DNA of 64,000 nucleotides. It comes from Roseateles toxinivorans (GTDB taxonomy: Bacteria; Pseudomonadota; Gammaproteobacteria; Burkholderiales; Burkholderiaceae_C). The position numbers were made by a program, and so were the translations under genes. The stretch is taken from positions 122,918 to 186,917 of the forward strand of contig NZ_SNXS01000006.1 in the NCBI RefSeq assembly GCF_004362525.1, read 5' to 3'. Every line of letters starts with the position of its first letter. Position 1 is the first letter of the stretch. The notes below the pieces were generated by a model. That model saw only the letters and a program-made list of their open reading frames with translations, made no database searches and was not told where the DNA came from. Below are positions 40,879-50,772 of the stretch, piece after piece.

Positions 40879-42689
40879 GGCGAATCTCCTTTGAGCTGGT
40901 CGATATGCTCTTCGTAGGCCTCCAGGAAGGCCTTGCCGAACAGCGTGTGGAAGTCGTCCGAGGCATCGCTTCGAATCTGCGCATAGTGCTCGATGAAGAC
41001 CTCCCACATGCGTGCCTTGCGGCTGCCGGGCAGGATGGACATCAGGCCCGAGCGCTGGCTCAGGCGACCCTCCAGCTCGGCCGGGTCGAAGCGGGCCAGC
41101 ACGCCCTCGAGCGCTGCGCGCATGCCGGCAATGAAGCCGAACTGGTGGGCTCGCAAATCATCGTAGGCGTCGCGCATCGCCGGTGCGGCCGGCATGAAGC
41201 CGCGCGTCGGCGGGCTGAGCAGATGCTGCAGAGCGGCCTCGACACTCGGCGAGAACTTCAGCGGATTGTTTTCACGCGCGACGATCATCGTCGCCTCGGC
41301 GCGCACCTCGCGCTTCAGCGCCGCACGGGCGACCAGCAGATCGACCGTGCCCTTGGCCGACTCGTGGACCAGCTGGCCGATCAGCTTCATCAGCTCGGGC
41401 GTCAGCGTGTCGATCTGCACCGTCGGCGTGGCCAGGCCTTCGCGGAATGCGGCCAGCAGGGCTTCGGTATCGGCACTGCCAGCGGCCACCGGTGCGCGCG
41501 CAGGCGGCGTTGCAGGGGCGGTCGCCGGTGGCCGTGCCATGCCGGTGGGCGGGTAGTCGGGTTGGGCCGGGGCGGGTGGTGGCGCAGCCGGCTTGGCCGC
41601 CGCTGGTGGGGCGATGCGTGCCTCGGTCGTCATCTTGGCCGAGGGCCGTATCACCGTGTGGCCGTCGCCACTGGGAGCGTCCCAGGACAGCACGGCGCCC
41701 GATGGCAGGGCCGGCTTGATATCGGTCAGCGGCGGTATCAGTTCGACGGGAGGCAGCGGTGGAGCCACCGGCTTGGCGCCAATGGCCGGCGGCGGCACAA
41801 AGGGCCGGTTCAGATCGGAGAAAGCGTCCGAGGCGCTGGCCGCACTCGCCTTGGGCGCGCTGTTCAGCGAGGCCAGCGGGTCGTGGCTGGCGGCCATATT
41901 CGGCTTGGCCATCGGCGCGTCCAGCGCCGAATTGGCCAGCGGGTCGCCGCCCATGCCGGGCTTGAGGCCGAACAGATTGTCCAGCGAGTTGTCATTGCCG
42001 GGGCCGGAGGAGGGCAGATCGGGAATCAGCGCCGACGGCGCGGCGGAGCCGGCATCGAGGCCGAAATTGCCGCCGCTGCCCAAGGAGCGGGCCAGGTCCT
42101 GGGCGGCGGGCCTGGCGGCCACGGGGTCGGGCGCGAACGGATCCCAGTCGTCGGGGATGCCTCCGGCCGATGGTGCGGCCGGAGGCGGTGCCGTCGGCGG
42201 CCGCGAGTAGATGCCGGGGCTGGTCTGCGGTGTCGGCTCGAAGCCGAAGGCGGCCAGCGGATCGACAAGGCCAGGTGTGCGGGCTGCGGGGGCCTGGGCC
42301 GCGGCCGGCCCGCGGGCACCAGCCGCCGGGCCCAGCAGATCGGCAAAGGGGTCGTCGGGCGTGGACTTGGCTGTAGTGGCGCTGCGCTTGATGGCCAGCA
42401 CATAGCCGCCGATCTGCAGTTGATCCCCATCGGCCACCGGTGCCTCGCGGCCGCTGCCCACGGCCTTGCCATTGACGAGGATGGGATTGCTGCCGCGGTC
42501 AACGACGGCAAAGCCGCCGGCGCGGAACACGATCTGTGCATGTACGCGCGAGATCGCCCGGTCCGGGTCGGGCAGCACCAGCTGATTGGTGTCGGCACGG
42601 CCTATGGTGCCGCCGAGCTCGTCGAAGCTGGCACTCAAGGGAATGTCGCTGGGGGCGCCGTTGAAGGAGGTAACGGTCAGGGTGATCAC
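40875..42689 (-). CDS. T6SS FHA-domain protein (TagH/Fha family)
   Basis: A 604-residue protein. The FHA domain lies at about 5-95, with GTIGRADTNQL, SRVH (47-50) and the LVNG motif. A long Pro/Ala-rich low-complexity linker (about 110-400) leads to the conserved TagH C-terminal domain (about 410-600). The FHA domain binds a phosphothreonine and scaffolds T6SS assembly. It is translationally coupled to pppA, its likely antagonist phosphatase. Confidence 0.93.
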   Translation of the reverse strand: MITLTVTSFNGAPSDIPLSASFDELGGTIGRADTNQLVLPDPDRAISRVHAQIVFRAGGFAVVDRGSNPILVNGKAVGSGREAPVADGDQLQIGGYVLAIKRSATTAKSTPDDPFADLLGPAAGARGPAAAQAPAARTPGLVDPLAAFGFEPTPQTSPGIYSRPPTAPPPAAPSAGGIPDDWDPFAPDPVAARPAAQDLARSLGSGGNFGLDAGSAAPSALIPDLPSSGPGNDNSLDNLFGLKPGMGGDPLANSALDAPMAKPNMAASHDPLASLNSAPKASAASASDAFSDLNRPFVPPPAIGAKPVAPPLPPVELIPPLTDIKPALPSGAVLSWDAPSGDGHTVIRPSAKMTTEARIAPPAAAKPAAPPPAPAQPDYPPTGMARPPATAPATPPARAPVAAGSADTEALLAAFREGLATPTVQIDTLTPELMKLIGQLVHESAKGTVDLLVARAALKREVRAEATMIVARENNPLKFSPSVEAALQHLLSPPTRGFMPAAPAMRDAYDDLRAHQFGFIAGMRAALEGVLARFDPAELEGRLSQRSGLMSILPGSRKARMWEVFIEHYAQIRSDASDDFHTLFGKAFLEAYEEHIDQLKGDSP

Positions 42690-42731
42690 GGGCTGGGGTC
42701 CTCGAACAGATACGGGTCTTGCTGGATGTAC

Positions 42732-43541
42732 TCAGCGTAGGACATACAGTTTGCCCTCAACGGCGGTCAGGCGCAGCGGAAAAGAAAGGGTCTGGCCGAG
42801 CTCGTCGGGCAGGGTGCGCAGGGCGGGCAGGCCGGCGGCATCCAGGCACTCCAGCAGGCGCCCGCCGGCCAGGCTGCGCAGCACAAAGCCCTCGGCCACC
42901 AGCGGCTGCCAGAGCAGGCGCTTGGCGGCATGCAGGGTCAGGAGGTGCTCGCGCAGGCGGGCTGCCTCATCGGCGGGCTGGCGCTGGTAGGCCACCGCCA
43001 GCTCCTCGGTGCGCAGACGGGTGGCGGCGATGAAACTGTCGGTCTCGCCGGCGGCCAGGTCGGTGGCCAGGCGCTGCACAAAGGCCAGTGCCTGTTGCAG
43101 CAGGGCGGGGGTGATGGCGGTCAGCGGTGCGTCCATCCAGCGCCAGCGCGGAAAGCTGACCGGCAGGGTCACGTCCTCGCTGAGTGTCAGCGGCGCCTCG
43201 TAGGCCAGACCGGCGGCCGGTGCCCAGTCCAGCTGGGCCAGGGTGCGCGCACTGGCCTCATCGATGACGTTACCCACCCGCGGCAGCATGACGCGGGCAT
43301 GGGCGCGCATCAGTCCGTTGGCGACCAGGGGCAGCGGTGGCTCGACCGGCTGGTCCGGCGCCTGGGGCGGACGCGGCCACAACACCAGTTCCAGCCGGTT
43401 GGTGCCGGCCAGCGTGTATTCGTGCACCGGCACGATGGCGCTGGGGCGGGCGGGGTTGACCCGCGCCACCGGGATGCCATTGAGCCGCGCCTCGGCCTCG
43501 CAGGCCTGCGCGTCGAGTTTGAGTACGAGCAAGCGCTCCAT
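42732..43541 (-). CDS. T6SS cluster protein of unknown function
   Basis: A 269-residue protein (ATG 43541, sharing one base with the stop of the previous gene). The N-terminal 60 residues look like a small beta domain (ARLNGIPVARV and IVPVHEYTLAGTNRLELVLWP); the remainder is helical. No signal peptide or catalytic motif is seen and I do not recognise the family. It lies between a DUF4123-linked unknown gene and the FHA gene, so it is probably an accessory or effector-associated protein. Longer frames upstream lie antisense to the neighbour. Confidence 0.8.
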   Translation of the reverse strand: MERLLVLKLDAQACEAEARLNGIPVARVNPARPSAIVPVHEYTLAGTNRLELVLWPRPPQAPDQPVEPPLPLVANGLMRAHARVMLPRVGNVIDEASARTLAQLDWAPAAGLAYEAPLTLSEDVTLPVSFPRWRWMDAPLTAITPALLQQALAFVQRLATDLAAGETDSFIAATRLRTEELAVAYQRQPADEAARLREHLLTLHAAKRLLWQPLVAEGFVLRSLAGGRLLECLDAAGLPALRTLPDELGQTLSFPLRLTAVEGKLYVLR

Positions 43542-45346
43542 CAGCCCAGACTCCAGTCGAGCAGCTTCATCGCCGGCAGCAGCGGTCGCACCAGCTCGCG
43601 GTGGCCCAGCAGCGGGTCGTGCAGCAGCAGGATCACGCTGGCCGGTGCGATCTCCAGCTTGGCGAACCATTGCAGGCCCGGGCCCTCGGCCTTGGGCCGC
43701 AGGCCGCAGCTGCCGACCAGGGCGCCGACCACCGGGCAGCCGATGTCCAGCACGGCCAGCTCGTCACGGGCCGTCGCCTCGAGCTGCAGGACGAAGGGGT
43801 GGCGGAACTGGGTCTGTGCCGGCGCCAGCGTGGCCATCAGATCGGCATCCTTGGCGCCGCGCTGCCAGCTCAGCTGCAGCGGCGCCGAACCGGCGCAGTG
43901 CAGGGTCAGCCGGCTAAGCGAGCCATGCAGGGCCAGGTCTCCACTCATGCGCAGATTGAGCTGGCAGGCCACCAGATCCATCAGGCCGGCGACGCGGTAG
44001 AAGGGCATCGAGCGCATGCCCTGCTCGCCCTCGGCCCAGCCCCAGCTGAGGCCGGCGGTGCCACTGAGCAGCATGGGCTGGGCCTGCAGGCTGCCACGGC
44101 TGACGCCGCTTTCGCGCTCCCAGGCGGTGGCCAGGCGCCCCAGGCCTTCGATCAGCTGGCGGTCCAGGTCTTCCAGGCCGGCCTGCCAGCGCGAGGCCTC
44201 CAGCGCCAGGCCGTCCCGCTCGATGCGCAAGCGCGACGGCGGGGTGGTGGTTGGCGTGGCGTGGGTCTCGGGCCAGGTCATCGCCGGGCCGGGCTCGCGC
44301 TTCCAGGCCATCAAGTGCTGCTCGGCCGGATAGACGGCGATCTGTGTGCTCAGGGTACCCAGCGACTGGCCGGCATCGCGCAGGCCGCAGGAGCTGAGCT
44401 CCAGCACGCTGATCTGCGCCGGGCCCTCGGCGGCAATGACCGGCTGCAGCGCGTCGCCGGGCGGTGGGGCCGGGGAGTCGGCATAGAGGTTGAGCAGCAC
44501 GTCGTTGGCATGCTGGCCACGCCAGTCGCTGACACCGCGGGGGCCGTTGAGTACCGCCAGCGGATGGACCTTGGGGTCGCAGCAGGCGGCGGCCCGGGTG
44601 CGAAGGCGCAAACGGGTGACGTCGCGCCCGGCTGGCTGGCTGAGCACATTGAGCCGCGCCGGCAGGGCCGAGACGGCGGCGGCATCCGGGGCGGTGCTCT
44701 GCGGCACCAGATGGCGCGGACCGGCGCCGGCGCTGAGCGTGATCGGGCTGCGATCGACCTCGGCGGGCAGGCGGCGCCACTGGCCCTGCTCGACGCGGTA
44801 TTGCAGGCCCATGCCGGATTCGAGCAGGCGCAGGTCCAGCGCGTCGATGTCGCAGGCCTCGCCGAGCTGGACCGGACTGCCGGGCAGCAGGGAGCCCAGC
44901 ATGCCGCGTTCCATCAGCGCGGCATCCAGACCGGCGATCGCCTGGTCGAACAGGGCGGGGGGCATCAGGCCCTGCGGCGGGGCGGCCTGCAGGGCCAGGC
45001 GCGCCAGCTCCTCGCGGGTGCGGCGGCACAGCTGGAACACCTTGGCACCCTCGGGGCGACCGCCGTCGGTCAACAGGTCCTGGGCCCAGACAAAGCCAGG
45101 CCGGGTCTCGAACTCGGCGCCGAGCATGAACCAGCAGGCCAGGTAGCGGGCCACACAGACGGCGTGCGTCAAGCCATGGACGGCGCCGCGCTGCACGCCG
45201 TGGCGCACCAGCTGTTCGTAGCGCTCGGCCAGACGGCCAGGAATCTCCGGAAAACCGGTGGCCAGCGCCTCGGACAGCCGGCGGATGTCGCGCTCCAGCT
45301 TCAGCGCTTGCAGCGCCTGGGTTTGCTCGGCATTCAGCAGCAGCAT
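43541..45346 (-). CDS. Large unknown protein downstream of the DUF4123 adaptor
   Basis: A 601-residue protein from ATG 45346, the first start after the DUF4123 stop. The N-terminal ~115 residues are helical, with QRGAVHGLTHAVCVARYLACWFMLG and a FVWAQDLL ending, a pattern seen in several T6SS cluster proteins. Residues 120-450 contain many beta stretches; Cys-Cys occurs in AAACCDPK. No enzyme motif is visible. By position, the gene after vgrG and DUF4123 is often a cargo effector, but this one could also be a structural accessory. Confidence 0.8.
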   Translation of the reverse strand: MLLLNAEQTQALQALKLERDIRRLSEALATGFPEIPGRLAERYEQLVRHGVQRGAVHGLTHAVCVARYLACWFMLGAEFETRPGFVWAQDLLTDGGRPEGAKVFQLCRRTREELARLALQAAPPQGLMPPALFDQAIAGLDAALMERGMLGSLLPGSPVQLGEACDIDALDLRLLESGMGLQYRVEQGQWRRLPAEVDRSPITLSAGAGPRHLVPQSTAPDAAAVSALPARLNVLSQPAGRDVTRLRLRTRAAACCDPKVHPLAVLNGPRGVSDWRGQHANDVLLNLYADSPAPPPGDALQPVIAAEGPAQISVLELSSCGLRDAGQSLGTLSTQIAVYPAEQHLMAWKREPGPAMTWPETHATPTTTPPSRLRIERDGLALEASRWQAGLEDLDRQLIEGLGRLATAWERESGVSRGSLQAQPMLLSGTAGLSWGWAEGEQGMRSMPFYRVAGLMDLVACQLNLRMSGDLALHGSLSRLTLHCAGSAPLQLSWQRGAKDADLMATLAPAQTQFRHPFVLQLEATARDELAVLDIGCPVVGALVGSCGLRPKAEGPGLQWFAKLEIAPASVILLLHDPLLGHRELVRPLLPAMKLLDWSLG

Positions 45347-45351
45347 GGTGC

Positions 45352-45924
45352 TCAGGCTGCCTTGGCCAGAGGGACGCTGCGCGACTGCAGCTGCCCCAGG
45401 TTCAGGCTGGCCGTGAACCAGTGATCGGTACCGGCGATCACGTAGGACTGCACCGGGCCCATGAAGGCGCTCAGCGCCGCCGCATCGAACAGGGGCAGCA
45501 GGATCTGCAGTATCTGCGGGTCCATCCAATCGAGCGCGATCTGCTGGCCCCCGGGTATGCGGGCCTGCAACAGGCCGCGCAGATGGCTGCGCAGGAACAG
45601 ACGCTTGGCCGGGCTGCAGACCAACACGCCCCAGGGCCCCAGGCCGGCGCTGGCCTCGAACAGCAGCCAGTCGGTGAACGCGGACTCCCGCTTGAGATGC
45701 ACCAGATAGGGGGCGCGACGCTGCAGGTCGGGCTCCAGCGCACCTGGCAGCAGGCAGTCATGGTCGATCACATCGGCCTCGGCCAGCCTGGCCGACAGAT
45801 CCGGCACGCGGTCGCCCATGACCACCGCAAACACCTGCTGGCTGTCGTCGGCCCACAACTGCGCCTTGTGCTGGGCGGGCGCCAGCGCGGGCAGGGGGAT
45901 GAGGGTCGGCTCGGTGGTGGTCAC
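45352..45924 (-). CDS. DUF4123 T6SS adaptor/chaperone
   Basis: A 190-residue DUF4123 protein; the diagnostic region is RLFLRSHLRGLLQARIPGG and ALDWMDPQILQILLPLFD. DUF4123 (Tap/TEC) proteins load specific effectors onto VgrG. It follows vgrG by 31 bases, and the downstream gene at 43541-45346 is the natural candidate client. Confidence 0.88.
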   Translation of the reverse strand: MTTTEPTLIPLPALAPAQHKAQLWADDSQQVFAVVMGDRVPDLSARLAEADVIDHDCLLPGALEPDLQRRAPYLVHLKRESAFTDWLLFEASAGLGPWGVLVCSPAKRLFLRSHLRGLLQARIPGGQQIALDWMDPQILQILLPLFDAAALSAFMGPVQSYVIAGTDHWFTASLNLGQLQSRSVPLAKAA

Positions 45925-45955
45925 GGTGTGGGGTTTGGGCTGCGCAGGACCGGGC

Positions 45956-48040
45956 TTACTTGGCCAGCGGATCCTTGTTTTCCTTGGGCGCTGCGGGTTC
46001 CTTGGGCGCGGCAGGGCTGGCCTGGGCAGCGCTGTTGGCGCTGCCGGCGCCGCCGCCGGAGTTGATCTTGGTCATCGTGCCCTGGATCGTCACGCCCTCC
46101 GGGCCCAGCGTGATGAAGGCGCCACCGGCCTTGATGCACAGCTGGGTGCCACCGTCGATGACGATGCCCATGCCCTTGATGTGCAGGGTCGAGGTGGCGG
46201 CCATGTTCAGCGCCTGACCGGCCGAGATGTCCAGGCCCTGACCCGCGGTGATGGCCATGGCCGCGGCGCCCTTGAAGGCCACCGCATCGGTGACTTTCAG
46301 GTTCAGTGCGCCGGTGACTTCCATGTTCAGGTCGGCGCCAAGCTTGACATGGGTGTCTTCCTTGACGGCGATGGTCGTGACCTTGCCGATGTCCATTGTG
46401 AAGTTCTCGCCGATCTTGTGCGCGACGTTCTTGACCACGTCGACCCACAGATCGTTCTTGACGGTGGCGAAGGCGTCGTTCTTGACCAGTTGGTGGTAGT
46501 CCTTCTCGGCCTGGAACCAGATGTACTCGCTGTCCTTCTTGTCGTCGAAGCGGAGCTCGTTGGCATTGGTCAGCGCGCCGCCCTTGCTGGACTGGCTCTT
46601 GATGCCGCTGACGGTGGCCTGGGTCGGCAGCTCGTAGGGAGGCATATTGTCGCCGTTGTAGACGCGGCCGGTGATCAGGGGGCGGTCGGGGTCGCCTTCG
46701 AGGAACTCGACCACCACCTCGTCGCCGATGCGGGGCAGCGCGATCATGCCGAACTGCTTGCTGGCCCAGGGGTGGCTGACCCGTATCCAGCAGGAGGCCT
46801 TCTCGTCCTTCTTGCCGATGCGGTCCCAGCGGAACTGGACCTTGACGCGGCCGAACTTGTCGGTATGGATCTCGTCGCCTTTGGGGCCCACCACGGTGGC
46901 CGTCTGCGGACCATGGACCCGAGGCCGGGTGGCCGAGGGTTGGGGCTGGAAGGCGGTGGCCTTGGGCACGGCGTCGAAGCGGCAGCTGAAGCCCTGGCTC
47001 GTGTCGTCGGCATTGGCCTCGTAGCCGGCGAATTCCAGTTCGTAGTCGGAGCGGGTGACCAGATAGCCACCCTTGTTCGGATGATCCAGCAGATTGAAGG
47101 TGTAGCCGGTGGACATATGGCGCCAGGGCGTCAGGCCGGAGGCGATGACATGGCCCGACTCGAAGGCCTCGACGCGCAGCTTGGCCAGACGCTTGGCTTC
47201 TTCGACGTTGGCGCTGGTCTTGCCGGCCGTCATCGTCAGGTCGTCATAGCCGCCGGGATAGTCGAATACCTCCAGGTCATTGGGCTTCGGGTAGCCGGGG
47301 TCGCGGACGGCATCGCCCTTGATGTCGGCGGTCGGGGCCTCGGGCGAGAAATCGGTGTGGGTGTACTTCAGCGAGCGCAGCGCATGGGTGCGGCTCCAGG
47401 CGGTGACGATGTCCTCGCGGGTCTGCTGTTCCTTCTGTTTCAGGCCCCAGGTCAGGTCGCCGCCCTCGATCGGTGCATGGCCGCTGGCGCTGTTGCACAG
47501 CACCAGGGTGTGCTTGTCCTTCTCGTGCTTGAAGTAGTAGTAGATGCCTTCTTCTTCCATCAGCCGGCTGACGAAATTGAAGTCGGACTCGCGGTACTGC
47601 ACCGTGTGGTTGCGCTTGCGGAAAGCGCCGGTCAGCTTCTTCTCGATCTTGGACGAGGAGCCGTATTCGTTGAAAACGAAGTCCAGGATCTCGACCGCCG
47701 TCTTGTCCTGGAAGATGCGGCTGTCGGCGCCCAGGGTCAGATGCCACAGCCAGGGCCGCATCTCGACGCGGTAGATGTCGAAGCGGCCGGTCGAGCCGCC
47801 CTGCTCGAAGCGGGTGACCACGCCATTGAAGTAGCGGTACTTGCCCTCGGACACCAGCAGCTTGACATTGATGCTCTTGCCCAGCAGGTCGGCGGCGAAG
47901 ATTGCCGGCGACTTGCTCAGGCGCAGCAGCTCGATGCTGTATTCAGGCAGGCGGCCCAGCTCCTCACGCGCATGCATGCGCCTGAAGAGCAGGGCGTTCT
48001 CGCCCAGCGGTGACAGGAACTCGGCTTCATTTGCCATCAT
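45956..48040 (-). CDS. vgrG: T6SS spike protein VgrG (TssI)
   Basis: A 694-residue VgrG. The gp27-like N-terminus (about 1-380) includes SFNFVSRLMEEEGIYYYF-type motifs (here DFNFVSRLMEEEGIYYYF), the gp5 OB domain contains GRVKVQFRWDR, and a repeating beta-helix needle with I/V-rich triplets follows. The last ~30 residues are an Ala/Pro/Lys tail without an enzyme domain, so this VgrG is not an evolved effector. It follows clpV by 42 bases and precedes the DUF4123 adaptor. Confidence 0.97.
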   Translation of the reverse strand: MMANEAEFLSPLGENALLFRRMHAREELGRLPEYSIELLRLSKSPAIFAADLLGKSINVKLLVSEGKYRYFNGVVTRFEQGGSTGRFDIYRVEMRPWLWHLTLGADSRIFQDKTAVEILDFVFNEYGSSSKIEKKLTGAFRKRNHTVQYRESDFNFVSRLMEEEGIYYYFKHEKDKHTLVLCNSASGHAPIEGGDLTWGLKQKEQQTREDIVTAWSRTHALRSLKYTHTDFSPEAPTADIKGDAVRDPGYPKPNDLEVFDYPGGYDDLTMTAGKTSANVEEAKRLAKLRVEAFESGHVIASGLTPWRHMSTGYTFNLLDHPNKGGYLVTRSDYELEFAGYEANADDTSQGFSCRFDAVPKATAFQPQPSATRPRVHGPQTATVVGPKGDEIHTDKFGRVKVQFRWDRIGKKDEKASCWIRVSHPWASKQFGMIALPRIGDEVVVEFLEGDPDRPLITGRVYNGDNMPPYELPTQATVSGIKSQSSKGGALTNANELRFDDKKDSEYIWFQAEKDYHQLVKNDAFATVKNDLWVDVVKNVAHKIGENFTMDIGKVTTIAVKEDTHVKLGADLNMEVTGALNLKVTDAVAFKGAAAMAITAGQGLDISAGQALNMAATSTLHIKGMGIVIDGGTQLCIKAGGAFITLGPEGVTIQGTMTKINSGGGAGSANSAAQASPAAPKEPAAPKENKDPLAK

Positions 48041-48082
48041 GTTCTCCGCGACAGCTCTGGGCGATCAGTGGCCGGCTGTCCT

Positions 48083-50758
48083 TCATGCAAAACTGTAGGT
48101 GAACTCGCCATCGGCCGCGCCCAGCGTGATGCCCTTGAGCTCGTCGCCCTGGCTCATCCGCGTCAGGTACTCGATCGAGACCTTGGGCAGCACGGTGTTG
48201 GTGAGTATCGAGTCGATGATGCGCCCGCCGGCCTCGGGGTTGTCACAGCGCTTGATGATCAGGTCCACCGCCGAGTCTTCGTAGACAAAGGGGATGTTGT
48301 GGTTGGCCTCGACACGCTTCTTGATGCGGTTCAGCTGCAGGCGGATGATCTTGCCCATCATCTCAGGCGACAGCGGGTAGTAGGGGATGGTTACCAGCCG
48401 GCCCAGCAGCGCCGGCGGGAAGATCTTCATCAGCGGCTCCTGCAGCGCGGTGGCCAGCGACTCGGGGTCGGGCAGCAGCTCCGGGTCCTTGCACATATTC
48501 ATCACCAGCTCGGAGCCGGCGTTGGAAGTGAGCAGGATGATGGTGTTCTTGAAGTCGATCATGCGGCCTTCGCCGTCTTCCATGCGGCCCTTGTCGAAGA
48601 CCTGGAAGAACAGCTCGTGCACATCGCTGTGCGCCTTCTCCACCTCATCGAGCAGCACCACGCTATACGGCCGGCGGCGCACTGCCTCGGTCAGGATGCC
48701 GCCCTCGCCGTAGCCGATATAGCCGGGAGGCGAGCCCTTCAGGGTGGAGACCGTGTGCGCCTCCTGGAACTCGCTCATATTGATGGTGATGACGTTCTGC
48801 TCGCCGCCATACAGCGCCTCGGCCAGGGCCAGTGCGGTCTCGGTCTTGCCCACGCCCGAGGTGCCGCAGAGCATGAACACGCCGATCGGCTTGTTCGGGT
48901 TGTCCAGCCGCGCACGGGAGGTCTGGATGCGCTTGGCGATCATGTCCAGGCCATGTTGCTGGCCGATCACCCGCTGGCCCAGCGTCTCGCCCAGCTTGAG
49001 GATGGACTCCAGCTCGTTCTTGACCATGCGGCCGACCGGGATGCCGGTCCAGTCCGCGACCACACTGGCCACCGCCTGGGCATCGACCGAGGGCATGATC
49101 AGCGGCGCATCGCCCTGCAGCTCGGCCAGCTTGGCCTGCTCGACATGCAGCTCGGCCAGCAGTCCTTCGCGGTCGGGGGCGACGGCGGCATCGTTGTCCA
49201 CCGGCTGGTCCGGGCCGCGCAGCGAGGCGCGCAGGGCCAGGATCTTGTCCACGATGGCCTTCTCTTCCTTCCAGCGGCCTTCCAGGGCCACCAGGCGCTC
49301 GCGCTCGCCGGCCAGCTTGGAGGCAACCTCATTGCCGCGCTCGCCGACCAGCACGCCGACCGCCGCCTCACGGGCGACGATGCCTTCCTCGATCTCCAGC
49401 GCCTCGATGCGGCGCATGCAGTCCTCGACCTCGGCCGGCGTCGCATGCTGGCTCACGGCCACGCGGGCGCAGGCCGTGTCGAGCAGGCTGACGGCCTTGT
49501 CGGGCAGCTGGCGGGCCGGGATGTAGCGATGGCTGAGCTTGACAGCCGCCTCGATGGCCTCGTCCAGCAGCTGTGCGCGGTGGTGCTTTTCCAGCACGGT
49601 GGCCACGCCGCGCAGCATCAGCACGGCCTTGGCCTCGTCGGGCTCGGGCACCTGCACGACCTGGAAGCGCCGGGTCAGCGCCGGATCCTTCTCGATGTAC
49701 TTCTTGTACTCGGCCCAGGTGGTCGCGCCTATGGTGCGCAGATTGCCGCGCGCCAGCGCCGGCTTCAGCAGATTGGCCGCATCGCCGGTGCCGGCCGCGC
49801 CGCCGGCGCCGACCAGCGTATGGACCTCGTCGATGAACAGGATGATGGGTTTCGGGCTTGCCTGCACCTCGTCGATGACCTGGCGCAGGCGCTGCTCGAA
49901 CTCGCCCTTCATGCTGGCACCGGCCTGCAGCAGGCCCAGGTCCAGACTCAGCAGCGAGACCTCCTTCAGCTGGGGCGGCACATCGCCGCGCGCCAGGCGC
50001 TGGGCAAAGCCCTCGACGACGGCCGTCTTGCCGACGCCGGCCTCGCCGGTCAGGATGGGGTTGTTCTGGCGGCGGCGCATCAGGATGTCGACGATCTGGC
50101 GGATCTCCTCGTCGCGGCCGCTGACCGGGTCCATCTTGCCCTCGCGAGCGCGCTCGGTCATGTCGACGCAGAACTTCTTCAGCGCCTCGCCCTTGCCCAT
50201 GGCGGCCGGTGCCATGGCACCGCTCTCGCTGCCCGGCTCGCCTGAGCCCATGCCGGTGCCGTCTTGCGCGCCGAGCTTGGCCTCGCCCGTGCCGCCGCAG
50301 ATCTTGGCGAAGTTCTCGGCCAGGTCATCGCCCTTGACCTTTTCGAACTGCTTGGAAATCGACAGCAGCGCATTGCGCAGGCTGGGGGTCTTCAGCATGC
50401 CCAGCACCAGATAGCCCGTGCGCACCTGCGCCTCGCCGAACTGCAGGGTGGCATAGACCCAGGCCCGCTCGATCGCGTTCTCGATGTGCTCGGAGAAATC
50501 GGAGATGGCGGTGGAGCCGCGCGGCAGGCGGTCGAGTGCGGTCGTCATGTCCTTGGCCATGGCCGACATATCGAGCTGGTAGTGCCGCATGATGGCGTCC
50601 AGATCGGTCTCGTTGTTCTGCACCAGCTGCGCCATCCAGTGCACCAGCTCGACGTAGGGATTGCCACGCATCTTGCAGAACACGGTGGCGCCTTCGATGG
50701 CCTTGTAGGCCAGCGGATTGAGTTTGCCGAACAGGGCAACGCGGCTGATTTCGCTCAT
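48083..50758 (-). CDS. tssH: T6SS sheath-recycling ATPase ClpV (TssH)
   Basis: From ATG 50758 (GGAAG site 7 bases upstream) the product has 891 residues. A ClpN domain (about 1-145) is followed by two AAA+ modules, with Walker A GEAGVGKT at 238-245 and GTSGVGKT near 629. ClpV disassembles contracted TssB/TssC sheaths. An upstream extension in the same frame overlaps tssG and was rejected. Length and organisation are typical. Confidence 0.97.
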   Translation of the reverse strand: MSEISRVALFGKLNPLAYKAIEGATVFCKMRGNPYVELVHWMAQLVQNNETDLDAIMRHYQLDMSAMAKDMTTALDRLPRGSTAISDFSEHIENAIERAWVYATLQFGEAQVRTGYLVLGMLKTPSLRNALLSISKQFEKVKGDDLAENFAKICGGTGEAKLGAQDGTGMGSGEPGSESGAMAPAAMGKGEALKKFCVDMTERAREGKMDPVSGRDEEIRQIVDILMRRRQNNPILTGEAGVGKTAVVEGFAQRLARGDVPPQLKEVSLLSLDLGLLQAGASMKGEFEQRLRQVIDEVQASPKPIILFIDEVHTLVGAGGAAGTGDAANLLKPALARGNLRTIGATTWAEYKKYIEKDPALTRRFQVVQVPEPDEAKAVLMLRGVATVLEKHHRAQLLDEAIEAAVKLSHRYIPARQLPDKAVSLLDTACARVAVSQHATPAEVEDCMRRIEALEIEEGIVAREAAVGVLVGERGNEVASKLAGERERLVALEGRWKEEKAIVDKILALRASLRGPDQPVDNDAAVAPDREGLLAELHVEQAKLAELQGDAPLIMPSVDAQAVASVVADWTGIPVGRMVKNELESILKLGETLGQRVIGQQHGLDMIAKRIQTSRARLDNPNKPIGVFMLCGTSGVGKTETALALAEALYGGEQNVITINMSEFQEAHTVSTLKGSPPGYIGYGEGGILTEAVRRRPYSVVLLDEVEKAHSDVHELFFQVFDKGRMEDGEGRMIDFKNTIILLTSNAGSELVMNMCKDPELLPDPESLATALQEPLMKIFPPALLGRLVTIPYYPLSPEMMGKIIRLQLNRIKKRVEANHNIPFVYEDSAVDLIIKRCDNPEAGGRIIDSILTNTVLPKVSIEYLTRMSQGDELKGITLGAADGEFTYSFA

Positions 50759-50772
50759 GGGTGCTTCCTTTG

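Noticed and set aside
45956..46060. C-terminal effector domain on VgrG
   Set aside because: The tail after the needle is a short Ala/Pro/Lys-rich stretch without any domain.
48068..50245. 725-codon open frame on the plus strand
   Set aside because: Antisense to clpV, with no recognisable domain and shadow-type composition.
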